From the NCBI GenBank assembly GCA_964016985.1, contig OZ024835.1, forward strand, positions 66,114,828 through 66,178,827: a stretch of 64,000 nt of DNA, in the 5' to 3' direction. The number at the start of each line of letters is the position of its first letter. Position 1 is the first letter of the stretch. This stretch comes from Anodontia alba (lineage: Eukaryota; Mollusca; Bivalvia; Lucinida; Lucinidae). This document shows positions 34,769 through 44,574 of this stretch, piece after piece. The position numbers and the translations under genes were made by a program. The notes below the pieces were generated by a model, which saw only the letters and a program-made list of their open reading frames with translations, was not told the DNA's origin and did not search any database.

Positions 34769-34972
34769 CTCTTTCACTGCCAGAGGCGATAAAATAGACT
34801 TTTGCAAACAGCATAGATCCAGATGATACGGCTAATAGTGAGCTTTCTCATATGGATCTACGCTGTTTGACATTCAGTATTTCAACTTTATATATAAACT
34901 TCTTTCCAAGCAGTAGTTAAAAAAAAAAAAAAGCAGACGACCAATGTCGTCTGAAATTTGGCACCGAAAGAG
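34769..34972. mobile_element. TTAA-flanked MITE with CTCTTTCACTGCC / GGCACCGAAAGAG ends
   Basis: About 204 bp between TTAA at 34765-34768 and 34973-34976. Copy A has a single TTAA at 2384-2387 and no element, so the insertion duplicated TTAA as piggyBac-type elements do. Inside it carries a CAAACAGCATAGATCCAGAT hairpin and an A-tract. Confidence 0.88.
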
Positions 34973-35457
34973 TTAAAGCAAATACCAAACTTTCAAAATC
35001 AAATGGACAACGCCAAGCAAAAATGTGGCTTCGAACATGCGCAAAAAGATCAGATTCAGATCATCATACGCATGCGCAATCCATCTATTACGCTGTATCC
35101 GGCAGTGCCCGGTCGAATCATACCAAGGATTTTAAAAATAAAATATCATGTCAAGTGTCTGGGCCTGAGATTTCAGTGAGACAACACTCTAAAAGGGAGT
35201 ATTGAGCTCCCTGCTACATCAAAATACCGTCGCGATATGACTGAAAGATCGTTGAAAGCGATGTAAAGCCCAAATAAAACAAAACAAACAATCTAATGAT
35301 TCTGCTAACGGACAGCAAAGGCCCAGATCAGACTGCGCGAATGTGCATGCTTACCACATATGCCTGAAGACAAGTTTTCGCAGTGCGCGGGACTAAATTA
35401 TTTAAAGATGTTATATAACCCAGTTTGCATACATACTCATTCAGCATAACTCAAAGG

Positions 35458-35512
35458 GTGGGGGTGGCGGGGCAGGGGGGAGGGGGGTGGTATGGGGAGG
35501 GGTGCAAACGGG
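35458..35512 (+). repeat. G-rich tract in duplication copy B
   Basis: GGGTGGGGGTGGCGGGGCAG then GGGGGGAGGGGGG-type runs, replacing about 130 bp found in copy A. Could form quadruplex. Confidence 0.8.
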
Positions 35513-35734
35513 GAATTTTGTACGCCAAAGTAGTTAACTATAAAAAAAATGGTATGTTGAGTATGCTCACTAGCATCGTCTCGACGAAGCAATTCTCATG
35601 AATACATTGAATACATTTGCGTGATAAAATAAGAATAATTTTCTAAAATGTCGGAGAAAATTCCTAAGGCTTTTTAAACCAGTTCGAATTCGAAGCGGTA
35701 AACGTGCCGTTGCTGTTTGAGCCATTCGCACATG

Positions 35735-35862
35735 CGCATGACGTTTATACAACGTCGCATTAACGTCGATGCAACGTCATGACGTTGCATCGACGTCGAT
35801 GCAACGTCATGACGTTGCATCGACGTCCATGCGACGTTGTATAAACGTCATGTGCCCGCTTG
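35735..35862. mobile_element. CCCAGCGGGCAC-family MITE with expanded palindrome centre
   Basis: Orthologous to 3739-3832 but with an additional internal ATGCAACGTCATGACGTTGC block (about 36 bp), so the central palindrome occurs twice. It ends about 65 bp before the exon 3 acceptor. Confidence 0.82.
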
Positions 35863-35927
35863 GTTAAATCTCGACTGTATATGTAACGAAGACTCTGTTT
35901 TTCATGACATGACTCATTTTACTACAG

Positions 35928-37520
35928 ATTATGTGCCGGGAAATTCTGTGCCATCCGTACAGGTATCTACGAAATGGAAGTTGTGTTCACTGGAGTTTGC
36001 GCTCCCTAAAAGTACCTATCAGAGACTTCCCGGAAATATATATTATTTTCATTAAACTTACACCAAGAGTTCAAGAAGGCAATGCCTACCTAACAGAAGA
36101 CACATTGAACCTACAGGAACATTTTATGGACAAACTACAGAAGATGGTTGCTAGTTATATAGCAGATCCTTACATAGAAGATTTTCGGCTTTACAAGAAG
36201 ACATCTTTGAAAGGCAGAGATACTTTTATTGGCTATTTTGTTCTCAGAATTATAGTAAATATCGGTATGTTTATAGATGATAGGGATATCGTGTATGAAT
36301 TAATCTCAGATCTACACCAAAGTACTATCACTCTACTACCATCCACAGATTTTACTGTCGAACTAGTTTCTTATCATTTCAACAGCTCTTACTTAGAAGG
36401 GAATATACTAGCAAATACTCCACAACCTGAAGCAGACGATATTCTCATACACGTAGGTGTTGTCAATAATAAAGAATTACATGTCATTGGTAATATCATA
36501 GTTTATCAGTTTAACAAATTGCATCTATGCCCATTTCTTGAACTGAAAGCTGTTGAACTGCCGGTGGAAATGGACAATGGTATCTTATATTTCAAAGGTG
36601 ACCGTTCCAATAGTTTCTTTGAAAAATGGGAATTCAACCAAATTGGGGATACAATTCAACTTTGTATCGAAGACTTCGAAGCGCTATCAAAAACAAATAA
36701 AATTCAAACCAGCATGGTATCTCCCAAACAGTTGCTTGCGTTTCTTTGTGTATGTTTGTCAATCGTTTGCCTATTGATTACTATTATAACGTATCTGATT
36801 TTTCCTGAGCTTCATTCCCAACCAGGCATAAATAATTTAATTCTATGCATTTCCCTTTTATTTGCACAAACAATGTATCAATTTGGTGTGGGTCATAAGT
36901 CAATGTCCAATTTAGCATGCGCAGTTGTAGGCGCAATCTGTCATTTTCTGTGGCTGTCAGTAATGTTTGCAATGAACATGTGCTCAATTGAATTGTTTTT
37001 TGTTTTCAAAACAGTGAACAAATTACCACCGAAATTTTGTTGGTATAAAACAATTCGCAACATACTATATGTAACACTTTGTTCCTCGACACTGGTAACT
37101 GGTAACATTGTAGTTTCTCTCGCTATAAGTGGTGGCAACCACAGTGGTTACGGTGGCTCCATTTGCTATCTGTCCTCTCATTTGATGCAGCTGGCAACGT
37201 TTTTCATTCCGTCAGTTGGAACAGTTACGGTTAACATATTACTGTTTTCTTACGTTGTGATCAAGATCGGGACGACGCATATCAGCTCTGCAAATCTAAA
37301 TCAGGACAGGAATTATTTAGGAATTTACGCTAGACTCTCAACTTTAACCGGTATTACATGGAGTTTTGGATTTCTTCAGTACTTTCTACATGAAGATATA
37401 CTTGAATACATCTTTATTGTTTTAAATGCCAGTCAGGGTGTATTTATTATGGTAGCATTTGTCTTGAACAAAAAGATTTGTACTTTGTGTCGTGAACAGA
37501 AATGCAGGAGAAGGCAATGA
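35928..37520 (+). CDS. GPCR copy B exon 3: membrane-proximal ectodomain and seven-helix domain
   Basis: Last coding exon, phase 0 from acceptor CTACAG (ends 35927) to TGA at 37518-37520, 530 residues (about 308-837 of the assembled protein). It begins with IMCREILCHPYRYL and NGSC, then a variable ectodomain stretch. Seven helices follow at roughly residues 576-600, 607-630, 636-666, 683-705, 720-752, 770-795 and 801-822, with a basic tail ending KCRRRQ. Secretin/adhesion-family features are a Cys at the start of helix 3 (NLACAV), CYLSSH in loop 2, and GITWSFGF and LNASQGVF in helices 6 and 7. No canonical GPS is visible. Compared with copy A the helical part is almost unchanged. Differences gather in the ectodomain: a different stretch after WSLRSL, a roughly 18-base deletion near NTPQPEAD, and several substitutions. 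Confidence 0.92.
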   Translation: MMCREILCHPYRYLRNGSCVHWSLRSLKVPIRDFPEIYIIFIKLTPRVQEGNAYLTEDTLNLQEHFMDKLQKMVASYIADPYIEDFRLYKKTSLKGRDTFIGYFVLRIIVNIGMFIDDRDIVYELISDLHQSTITLLPSTDFTVELVSYHFNSSYLEGNILANTPQPEADDILIHVGVVNNKELHVIGNIIVYQFNKLHLCPFLELKAVELPVEMDNGILYFKGDRSNSFFEKWEFNQIGDTIQLCIEDFEALSKTNKIQTSMVSPKQLLAFLCVCLSIVCLLITIITYLIFPELHSQPGINNLILCISLLFAQTMYQFGVGHKSMSNLACAVVGAICHFLWLSVMFAMNMCSIELFFVFKTVNKLPPKFCWYKTIRNILYVTLCSSTLVTGNIVVSLAISGGNHSGYGGSICYLSSHLMQLATFFIPSVGTVTVNILLFSYVVIKIGTTHISSANLNQDRNYLGIYARLSTLTGITWSFGFLQYFLHEDILEYIFIVLNASQGVFIMVAFVLNKKICTLCREQKCRRRQ

Positions 37521-37751
37521 CTGAAAAAGCATACGCCGACAAGAAGTACACCTGTACTATAAAATTTGAGCCAGCGTATGACAAAACCTACAAAATGACA
37601 TGTGCGCCTAGTCTGATCAAAGTCTTCGCTGTCCGCATGGATCTTTAGCTTGAAGAAAGCTTGGGTCCTTAGCTACCTATTGAGCGCACAACGAGTGCCA
37701 AGGCTGATCTGAGTGTTCGCTGGACGCACATGCCATTTTGTAGGTTTTAGC

Positions 37752-38237
37752 TATGAGTAGAATTAGCCATGAGTACTCGTCTTTGTTTATTATAGTGATT
37801 AATTTGATTTTTATGTTTTCGCTTTGATACATTGACTGAGTTGGGAGCCTTTATGCGAACCGAATTTTTATGTGTTTCTGTATTAAGAGTAACATCGGGA
37901 CCCAGGGTGAAGTTAGCTAGCTGTAAAAGTGCTTTAAACCCCCCGGTGGTTTGCTCTACTGACCGTTCTAAGGCGGTGGTCCCGGTGTAAGTCTTACTCT
38001 TTGTTGCTTTGTGGTTTATTCTACGAGGCGATTTGTTGTGTGTCTTTCCGTGTGTCATTTTGTTCTTGTGTTTTCAGTCCTTTTAGTATTTCGATTACCT
38101 CGCTTGGGGAAGAGAAGCTAATCTTAGTGCTTTTCGTACGTTTGTTTAGTTTGGGCTTGTTTAGATTTGTCGGTCTGGGAAGGGCTGCGGTTTGTGATTG
38201 TGGCACTCCCTGGACTTTTCTCTTACCTTTTTTTTTA
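37752..38237 (+). repeat. Dispersed ~480-bp repeat, copy 2 (full)
   Basis: From about TAGAATTAGCCATGAGTACT to CTCTTACCTTTTTTTTT. Absent at the matching place in duplication copy A (near 5820), so it inserted after, or was lost from copy A since, the duplication. Fullest copy together with 52985-53485. Confidence 0.82.
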
Positions 38238-38407
38238 TCATGCGCTGGCTTATATTGCAACGTGAGGAAATATGCATGTGCGCCAGTGAAGATTCAGATC
38301 AACCTGAGCATGCGCACAATCTCATCAGCATATTCGATGGTTGCTCTGCGTATAGCTGTAACTTCTTAAGCAGCGAAGACTACGTGGATGCGTAGGTTGA
38401 TCCATAT

Positions 38408-38514
38408 CCCAGCTAGCATTCTTTGTAAATCTAGAGCGGGCCGTTATCGGCCCGTCAGGGTATCTGACGGGCCGATAACGGCCCGCTGTAGATTTATAAA
38501 GAATGCTTACTGGG
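38408..38514. mobile_element. Palindromic MITE, CCCAGCTAGCATTCT family
   Basis: 107 bp from CCCAGCTAGCATTCTTTG to GAATGCTTACTGGG. AT flanks it at 38406-38407 and 38515-38516; the empty site in copy A is at 5994-5995. The arms carry CGGGCCGTTATCGGCCC. Confidence 0.9.
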
Positions 38515-38751
38515 ATCTTTCTTCCGACCGCGTTAAGGCATTATATGGGCATCTTCGAGCATGCTTAGAATGCACAGATTCAAATTCGCCTCACGCATGC
38601 GCAAAGTCTGATCCTGGCATTTACCCTACATTGATACATTTTAAAGTATCCTATGAGCCTGTCTGTGGCAAGCGAAAGCCCTGATCAGAGTGCGCAGATG
38701 CGCAGGCTAGTGTGGCTCTGCACTGTCCGAAAAGCCCGAAGACACATTTTT

Positions 38752-39015
38752 CATTACGAAAACAGGCCTATTTTATATATACTGAAAATTTTACCTCCAA
38801 AAAATGAAAATTTTTAGATAAAAATCCAATATTTTTCATATTTCAGCTCAAAGCATAGATTGGGGGTACTCGTTACTCGTACTCGTAACGAGTATCCACA
38901 ATTTATGTTTTTGAGCAAGAATAAGAAAAATAATGTATACCCCTGTATACCCCAGTTTTACTATATAAATGTGGGGTTTAAGGGGTCAGCATTATACAGG
39001 CATGTTTTCAAGATG
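38752..39015 (+). mobile_element. ACGAAAACACGCC MITE with shortened hairpin
   Basis: Ends are intact. The core is reduced to GTACTCGTTACTCGTACTCG followed by TAACGAGTATCC, with no CCGCCTC block. It starts just past the end of duplication copy B. Confidence 0.85.
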
Positions 39016-39075
39016 ACTTGGCGCGGCACATATAAGGCTATTTGCAAGAAATCTTACAACACAAACAAACATTTA

Positions 39076-39182
39076 CCCAGCTAGCATTCTACGTAAATCT
39101 ACATCGGGCCGTCATCGGCCCGTCAGCTCCCCTGACGGGCCGATAACGGCCCGATATAGATTTACGTAGAATGCTGACTGGG
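39076..39182. mobile_element. Palindromic MITE, CCCAGCTAGCATTCT family
   Basis: 107 bp with CCCAGCTAGCATTCTACG and GTAGAATGCTGACTGGG ends. TA lies on both sides (39074-39075, 39183-39184). Confidence 0.88.
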
Positions 39183-39372
39183 TATACTTGCCGAGAAACG
39201 TACATTACGCATTATTTGGATTCTAAACAGAAAACATAACATATCTCCTACCTGAGAATTATGTTCACCAAGCCATTAGCGATGGTAATTATACTCTAAT
39301 CAGGGATTATGGACCTAGTTTTCCTGTCAAGGATCCAAATAAGCATATGTTATCCTGCAAAGCAATGACTGA

Positions 39373-39470
39373 TCCAGTCAGCATTCTACGTAAATCTATA
39401 TCGGGCCGTCATCGGCCCGTCAGGGTAGCTGATGTAGATTTACGTAGAATGCCAGCTGGGGAGTTATTTT
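39373..39470. mobile_element. CCCAGCTAGC-family MITE with shortened right arm
   Basis: Left end TCCAGTCAGCATTCTACG, right end GAATGCCAGCTGGG. The second CGGGCC arm is missing. GA flanks both sides (39371-39372, 39471-39472). Confidence 0.82.
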
Positions 39471-40196
39471 GTCAGTTATTTGTCATACTGTTTCCAATCG
39501 CTGATAAAAAAAACGGCATCAAACGACACGCGACGTCATTATAAAGTCATAAGATACGATTACGTTACGTTTCTGCCCAGGCTTGTACTGCAGTTTAGTA
39601 GAAAATTGAAGCGTGGGGTTTTAAAAGCAAATTTCTCGTGTCTCGGTTCCATAGAATTGTAATTATGTATTGATGCTCCGTGCCGACTCACAATTTCAAC
39701 ATACAATTATTCCAATACAGAATTGAAATTCAGATCTTTAGCTTGCACTGCATGATGAAAAACATTAGGCATTTTGTCTTTGAATCTAGAAGGCGGAACT
39801 TGCACGTTACGTCATAACAGTATATATTCGACATCACTATAACGTCAGCAAACAAAGACCGTTATTGGCCGACTTTCAAAAGTAGTGTTCTTCGTTTCCG
39901 CGCAATGCCTAACTTAACGAGACACTTTGACATTGTTTTTTTATCGGGAAATAAAATGCATGAACATTTAATGCTACATTTAAGGAAACGGCCCTAAATG
40001 TGTCGATATTGTGCTTTATTACACAGCTTTGAAGGTCAGGGGAATGAAAAATGCATGCATGAATAGACTGATGGAGTAAATGAAAACATCGACTATGAAC
40101 AGACGTTTCGTAGTAACATGTTCAAACTGGTTCATTTGGGACCGTTTCAGCATCGTCTGGGAAATTTTAATAAAACAATAAAAAAAAACTGAGAAA
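39471..40196. other. No gene recognised
   Basis: Unique AT-rich sequence. Short frames end early and show no family motif. Confidence 0.6.
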
Positions 40197-40223
40197 AACA
40201 ACCACAACAACAACAACAACAAC

Positions 40224-40269
<46 letters not shown>
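40197..40269. repeat. (CAA)n then (CA)n microsatellite
   Basis: ACAACAACAACAAC followed by about 20 CA units. Confidence 0.93.
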
Positions 40270-40270
<1 letters not shown>

Positions 40271-40599
40271 CAAAAAAAAAACCTATAGGCTATGATTATC
40301 AGTCTAAACTTTATGTACAGAGTAGTTTATGGAAGCTATTGCTCTGTAAACAACCATACTTGATTCCGGATAGAAACATTAAAATTGTAAGTGTGTTGAC
40401 TGTGTAATCCTCATTTTCGATAATCCTTGGTCAGATTCCCGAACTTTCTTTTCAGCATAATAAATACAAATTTGAATGAATGTAGTTGTTTTATTGGGGG
40501 CGCGTCAAGCGAAGAAGTTCCTTCGAGCATGCGCAGAATCAGATAACCCTGCAAATGCGCAAAGTAACACTCAGGCCTTTTCTCTTCATGCATACAGTC

Positions 40600-41181
40600 C
40601 ATAACGAAAACACGCCTATTCAAATATATAGAAAATTTCACCTCCAAAAACTGAAAATTTTCAGATGAAAACTCGGAAATTTTTCGTATTTCTACTCAAA
40701 ACATAGATTGTGGGTATTCGTTAGAACCGCCTCAGTGAGGCCCAGTTTTACTACAGTCGAACCTCAATGGCTCGAACATCTTTGGGACCATGGAAATTCG
40801 GTCGAGACATGGGTAGTTCGAGCCACTGAGGGTTAATCATGGCACCAGTTCAGGAAGCAAATAGCGATAATTTAGAATAATCTTTTTGATTTTCTACACA
40901 ATGATTGTATGTTGATTGTATTCAGTAGAATCGCCTCGATGAGGCGATTCTAATGAGTACACACAACATACAATTTCATGATAAAATAAGAAAAAATCCC
41001 TAAATATTTGTTTTCTTGAGCTATTGGAAGGATTTTGTTGGAATTGAAAAAAGTGTTCGAATCATAGTAGTACAGCCTATACTACTAATCATCCACGGTA
41101 AACGCGCCATCCGGGTTCGCCATTGAGGTTATACTGTATATAAGTGGGGTCAAATTTATATAGGCATATTTTCGTGATATG
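40600..41181 (+). mobile_element. ACGAAAACACGCC MITE interrupted by a TA-inserting MITE
   Basis: The left part 40600-40751 has lost its second hairpin arm (jump from GCCTCAGTGAGG to CCCAGTTTTACTA). The right part resumes at about 41139 with TAAGTGGGGTCAAA and ends TTTTCGTGATATG. The interruption is the element at 40754-41136. Confidence 0.86.
40754..41136. mobile_element. Pogo/mariner-like MITE, CAGTCGAACCTCAATGGC family, nested
   Basis: Left end CAGTCGAACCTCAATGGCTC, right end GCCATTGAGGTTATACTG. TA at 40752-40753 and 41137-41138 is the target duplication, sitting in the host's TACTATATAA stretch. The middle holds a hairpin, GAATCGCCTCGATGAGGCGATTC, written here as its outline only. Confidence 0.87.
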
Positions 41182-41326
41182 CAGTATCCAGTATATCAGT
41201 TTGCGGACAGTGAAGGCCCTGATCAGATGGGTGCGTTGCGCAAGCTGATCTAGGCCTTCCCTGCCCGCATATACCCGAAGTCCGTTTTCACATGACGCGG
41301 CTCATATGTCATATTCGCATGCCTAC

Positions 41327-41596
41327 CATTACGAAAACACGCCTATTCAAATATATTGAAAATTTCACCACCAAAAACGGAATGTTTTCAGATAAAAATT
41401 CTATTTTTTTTTCATATCTCTGCTCAAAACATAGATTGTGGATACTCGCTAGAATCGCCTCACTGAAGCAATTCTAACAAGTACCCACAATCCATGTTTT
41501 TGAGCAGAAATAATAAAAATAATGTATATCCCTAGTTTTACTATATAAAAGTGGGGTTTCAGGGGATCAAAATTATATAGGCATGTTTTCTTGATG
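41327..41596 (+). mobile_element. ACGAAAACACGCC hairpin MITE (orientation 1)
   Basis: Complete ends; the hairpin has mismatches (AATCGCCTCACTGAAGCAATT). Confidence 0.87.
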
Positions 41597-41643
41597 GTCT
41601 AGACTCTAGTATCATCTGGATAACATACCTCTTCTAATCCTCT

Positions 41644-41887
41644 GGGCCCAGTTGTTCAAAGCGTCGTTAGCTTAACGAGCTCGTTAAGGGTCATTTCGTT
41701 AACTGTTTTAGCAGGTTCAATATACAATATTCTGATATTTTTTGCTGAAAAAACGTGAGTAGCTTTTGCACTGCAAAAGCTACTCACATTTTTTCAGCAA
41801 AAAATTTCAGCATATTTGCGTATTGCTCGATTAAAATTTTAACGAATCGTTAACTAACGACATCGTTAGTTTTGAACAACTGGGCCC
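41644..41887. mobile_element. Palindromic MITE, GGGCCCAGTTGTTCAAAG family
   Basis: Same element as 17177-17421 in inverse orientation; ends and central GTGAGTAGCTTTTGCA hairpin conserved. Confidence 0.85.
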
Positions 41888-42012
41888 TGTTGTTTGTCAT
41901 AAAATTAAAAATAAAAAAGGTACGGGAAAACAAAATTTTGTTTATTTTTTTTTCTTTTGCGTTGCGTCAGGACTACAGTAACTGATGAAATCATTGGTAA
42001 CCTCAGATAAAA

Positions 42013-42265
42013 CAGATGAAAATTTTACCACCAAAAAATTGAAAATTTTCAGATAAAAAATTCCATTTGTTTTCATATTTCTGCTCAAAACATAGATTGT
42101 GGGTACTCGTTAGAGCCGCCTCGCCGAGGCGGTTCTAACGAGTACCACAATCTAGATTTTTGAGCAGAAATAAGAAAATTAATGTATACCCCTGTAAACC
42201 CCAGTTTTACTATATAAAAGTTGGGTTTAAGGGGGTCAAAATTATATAGGCGTGTTTTCGTGATG
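42013..42265 (+). mobile_element. ACGAAAACACGCC hairpin MITE, left end missing
   Basis: Begins at GATGAAAATTTTACCACCAA, keeps the hairpin and right end GGCGTGTTTTCGTGATG. Confidence 0.87.
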
Positions 42266-42756
42266 TTTAAATGGGACCATTTTTATACCGTAAACACAGA
42301 AACGGGTATCACCGGAAGGAGAATAAAAGAATCTGTGTGTTGCTAAAGACAAGGCGACTGTTAGATAAATTGAGGTTAACTGTTTTTTTGTGTTTTTTTT
42401 AAATACAATTATGGTGTCAACAAAAAATACATTCTTTGACTAGTTTTGTTCTTTCGCTGTTCGGTTTCTGAAGCTGATAATAGACCACTTTAAATTGCCG
42501 GAAATGCAAGGTTTCTCCTCAGTTTTTTAAGATAATATAGTCCCACACCGCGGATATATATTACTAGTAGAGCCTTGAGAACAACCTTAGAGAGCGTACT
42601 ACTGTTAACTGTTTAGGATAGACAACGAGGTATCGGGTAAGCGCGATTCGCTGCCCGTTTTCAAGCTAAGAACAATAAACAGGTCCAAACTCGATAACAG
42701 GTCCAAACTCGATAATAGACAAGAGTCCTGAGGAGTCTTTTGCTTTATATTCTTAA

Positions 42757-42961
42757 CCCTTTTCATGCTGAACACGACATGCCCTGTCTAATCAAACAGT
42801 GTATATCCAGATCAGTTGGCTTCTGAAGAGGCCAACTGATCTGGATCTGCACTGTTTGTCATTAAATATGTGAATTTCTATCAAAAACCCAGATCAAGTA
42901 ATCTGATTGGCTGGCAGTTAGAAGTGGGCGTGGCATCTTAATTTATTTAGCATAACAAGGA
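42757..42961. mobile_element. TTAA-flanked MITE with CCCTTTTCATGCTGA ends
   Basis: TTAA at 42753-42756 and 42962-42965 bound about 205 bp with ends CCCTTTTCATGCT and AGCATAACAAGG. It carries a CAAACAGTGTATATCCAGAT hairpin at 42793-42859. A partial relative is at about 18071-18360. Confidence 0.75.
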
Positions 42962-43424
42962 TTAATATACAATTTTTTTTTTCGAAAGCTGTCCGTATTG
43001 TAATGGAACATATGTTAACAGTTATTCTGAACTTTTGAATTCCATGATCAATGTCAGATTTTGCTTCAGTTTGATTGAGCGATGAGCTGGTAGATTCAGA
43101 TCAATAGCAAATTTCTGACACTTTGAAGACTCTGGTATTGTTTTGGCAGTTGACTATGTCAAAGCGCATTTTGCAAGAGCATTTGACCTGCCAGATGTTT
43201 CTGAGGTAGTTGGTACGTAAATAACACATTCAAATAGGAAATTTACGTGGATACAGCGTGGCTTGTAGTGGAAATGGCCGTGTTCGACAAAACAAGATAA
43301 AAATTGTCCGGTAACCAATACTTATATACTTTTGCGTTATTATAAAAAAAAGCATTAGTAATTGTTATTTGTCCTGCCACCACAGTAAGTAACGTTCTTG
43401 ATGACCAAGCTGATATTATTGAAG

Positions 43425-43427
<3 letters not shown>

Positions 43428-43519
<92 letters not shown>

Positions 43520-43852
43520 TTGACTCTCGTTATCTCGACCTCGCTTATCTCGAATAACCGCTTATCTCGAAGTAAAAATCTGGTTCCTGCCTAAACATGA
43601 AAATCTAACAAGAGGTAAAAAAATATTGTGGAAAAGAGGAAAAATTGCTCCGAGGGAGCAATTTTTCCTCTTTTCCACAATATTTTCAATATATCTCTAA
43701 CTTCAAGAGCCCATGCAGTTACACATATATTTGTTAAATGTGGTTGTTTGAGTTATTTTTTCCTCAATTCTGCAAATCTGATATGTCGAGGTACGGATAT
43801 CTCGAAGTAATTCAGAGAGTCCCTTGGAATTCGAGATAACGAGAGTCGACTG

Positions 43853-43941
<89 letters not shown>
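43428..43941. repeat. (TA)n tract split by a MITE
   Basis: About 89 bp of TA before and about 89 bp after the element at 43517-43852. Confidence 0.93.
43517..43852. mobile_element. Pogo/mariner-like MITE, CAGTCGACTCTCGTTATCTC family
   Basis: Ends CAGTTGACTCTCGTTATCTC and GAGATAACGAGAGTCGACTG. The centre is a hairpin (GGAAAAGAGGAAAAATTGCT and complement). It sits inside a long (TA)n run at 43428-43516 and 43853-43941, consistent with TA targeting. Confidence 0.88.
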
Positions 43942-43942
<1 letters not shown>

Positions 43943-44147
43943 ATGCCTAGATGCCGAAAAGACCTGCTTAATATTGATAATTATTTTGAACAAGTTGACA
44001 ATAACTATTTGAAACAAGGGATTGATAGGATCTATCCCATCGAACTTCTGTTAAAGGCTCAATATTCCTAAAATGAATGACATTTTAATCTCCAAGAAAG
44101 GTTTAACAACATCTACACATTTTGCTTTTTGTTTTACTAGTTGTGAT

Positions 44148-44515
44148 TAAGAGTGGCATCAGGACCCAGGGTAAAGTTAGTTGGCTGTGAAAGTGCTTTA
44201 ACCCCAACCCCCGGTGGTTTATTCTACTGACCGTTCTAAAACGGCGGTCCCGGTGTTAGTATTACTCTTTGTTGCTTTGTGGTTATTCTACGAGGCGATT
44301 TGTTTTAAGTACTGCCGTGTTATTTTGTTCATGTGTTTTTCAGTCCTTTTAGCATTACGATTACCTCGCTTGGGTAAGAGAGAGCTAATCCTAGTACTTT
44401 TCGTACGTTTGTTCGATTTTCCGCTTGTTTGGTTTTGTCTGGTTCCTCTTCCTCTTGGTGTCTGTGACGGGCGGTGACTTGATATTGTGGCATTCCATGG
44501 ACTTCTCTCTTACCT
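44148..44515 (+). repeat. Dispersed ~480-bp repeat, copy 3
   Basis: Starts near AAGAGTGGCATCAGGACCCA and ends CTCTCTTACCTTTG; more diverged. Confidence 0.78.
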
Positions 44516-44574
44516 TTGTATTAAATACATTGATATATGGTATTAATACAATCATAAAATGTGACATCTGACAA

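Larger units (their letters stand above)
25929..37520 (+). other. Gene span of GPCR copy B (three coding exons, two ~4.5-kb introns)
   Basis: I assembled this gene from splice sites. Exon 1 coding is 25982-26172 (donor CAG/GTACTG, ends after 2 nt of a codon). Exon 2 is 30650-31379 (acceptor TTACAG, 1 nt completes the Arg codon; donor TTA/GTAAGT, phase 0). Exon 3 is 35928-37520 (acceptor CTACAG, phase 0). The lengths 191+730+1593 sum to 2514 nt, or 838 codons including TGA. All three exons are open in the implied frame and the Cys-rich content is continuous across joins. A TTTTGCAG acceptor before 25929 suggests at least one non-coding exon further upstream, not located. Intron 1 (26173-30649) holds a retroelement relic, microsatellites and a truncated hairpin MITE. 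Intron 2 (31380-35927) holds two hairpin MITEs, a TTAA MITE and the left part of the segmental duplication. The exon phases are seen; that the exons form one mRNA is inference, and an extra small exon cannot be excluded. Confidence 0.75.
33122..38735 (+). repeat. Segmental duplication, copy B
   Basis: Direct-orientation partner of 1-6210. Private changes here are a TTAA MITE at 34769-34972, a G-rich replacement at about 35458-35512, an expanded palindrome at 35735-35862, a dispersed repeat at about 37752-38237 and a CCCAGCTAGC MITE at 38408-38514. The two copies start about 33 kb apart, and exons 1-2 of copy B lie between them. Confidence 0.93.

Noticed and set aside
43703..44017. Ile/Tyr-rich frames over the (TA)n tract
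   Set aside because: Microsatellite translation.
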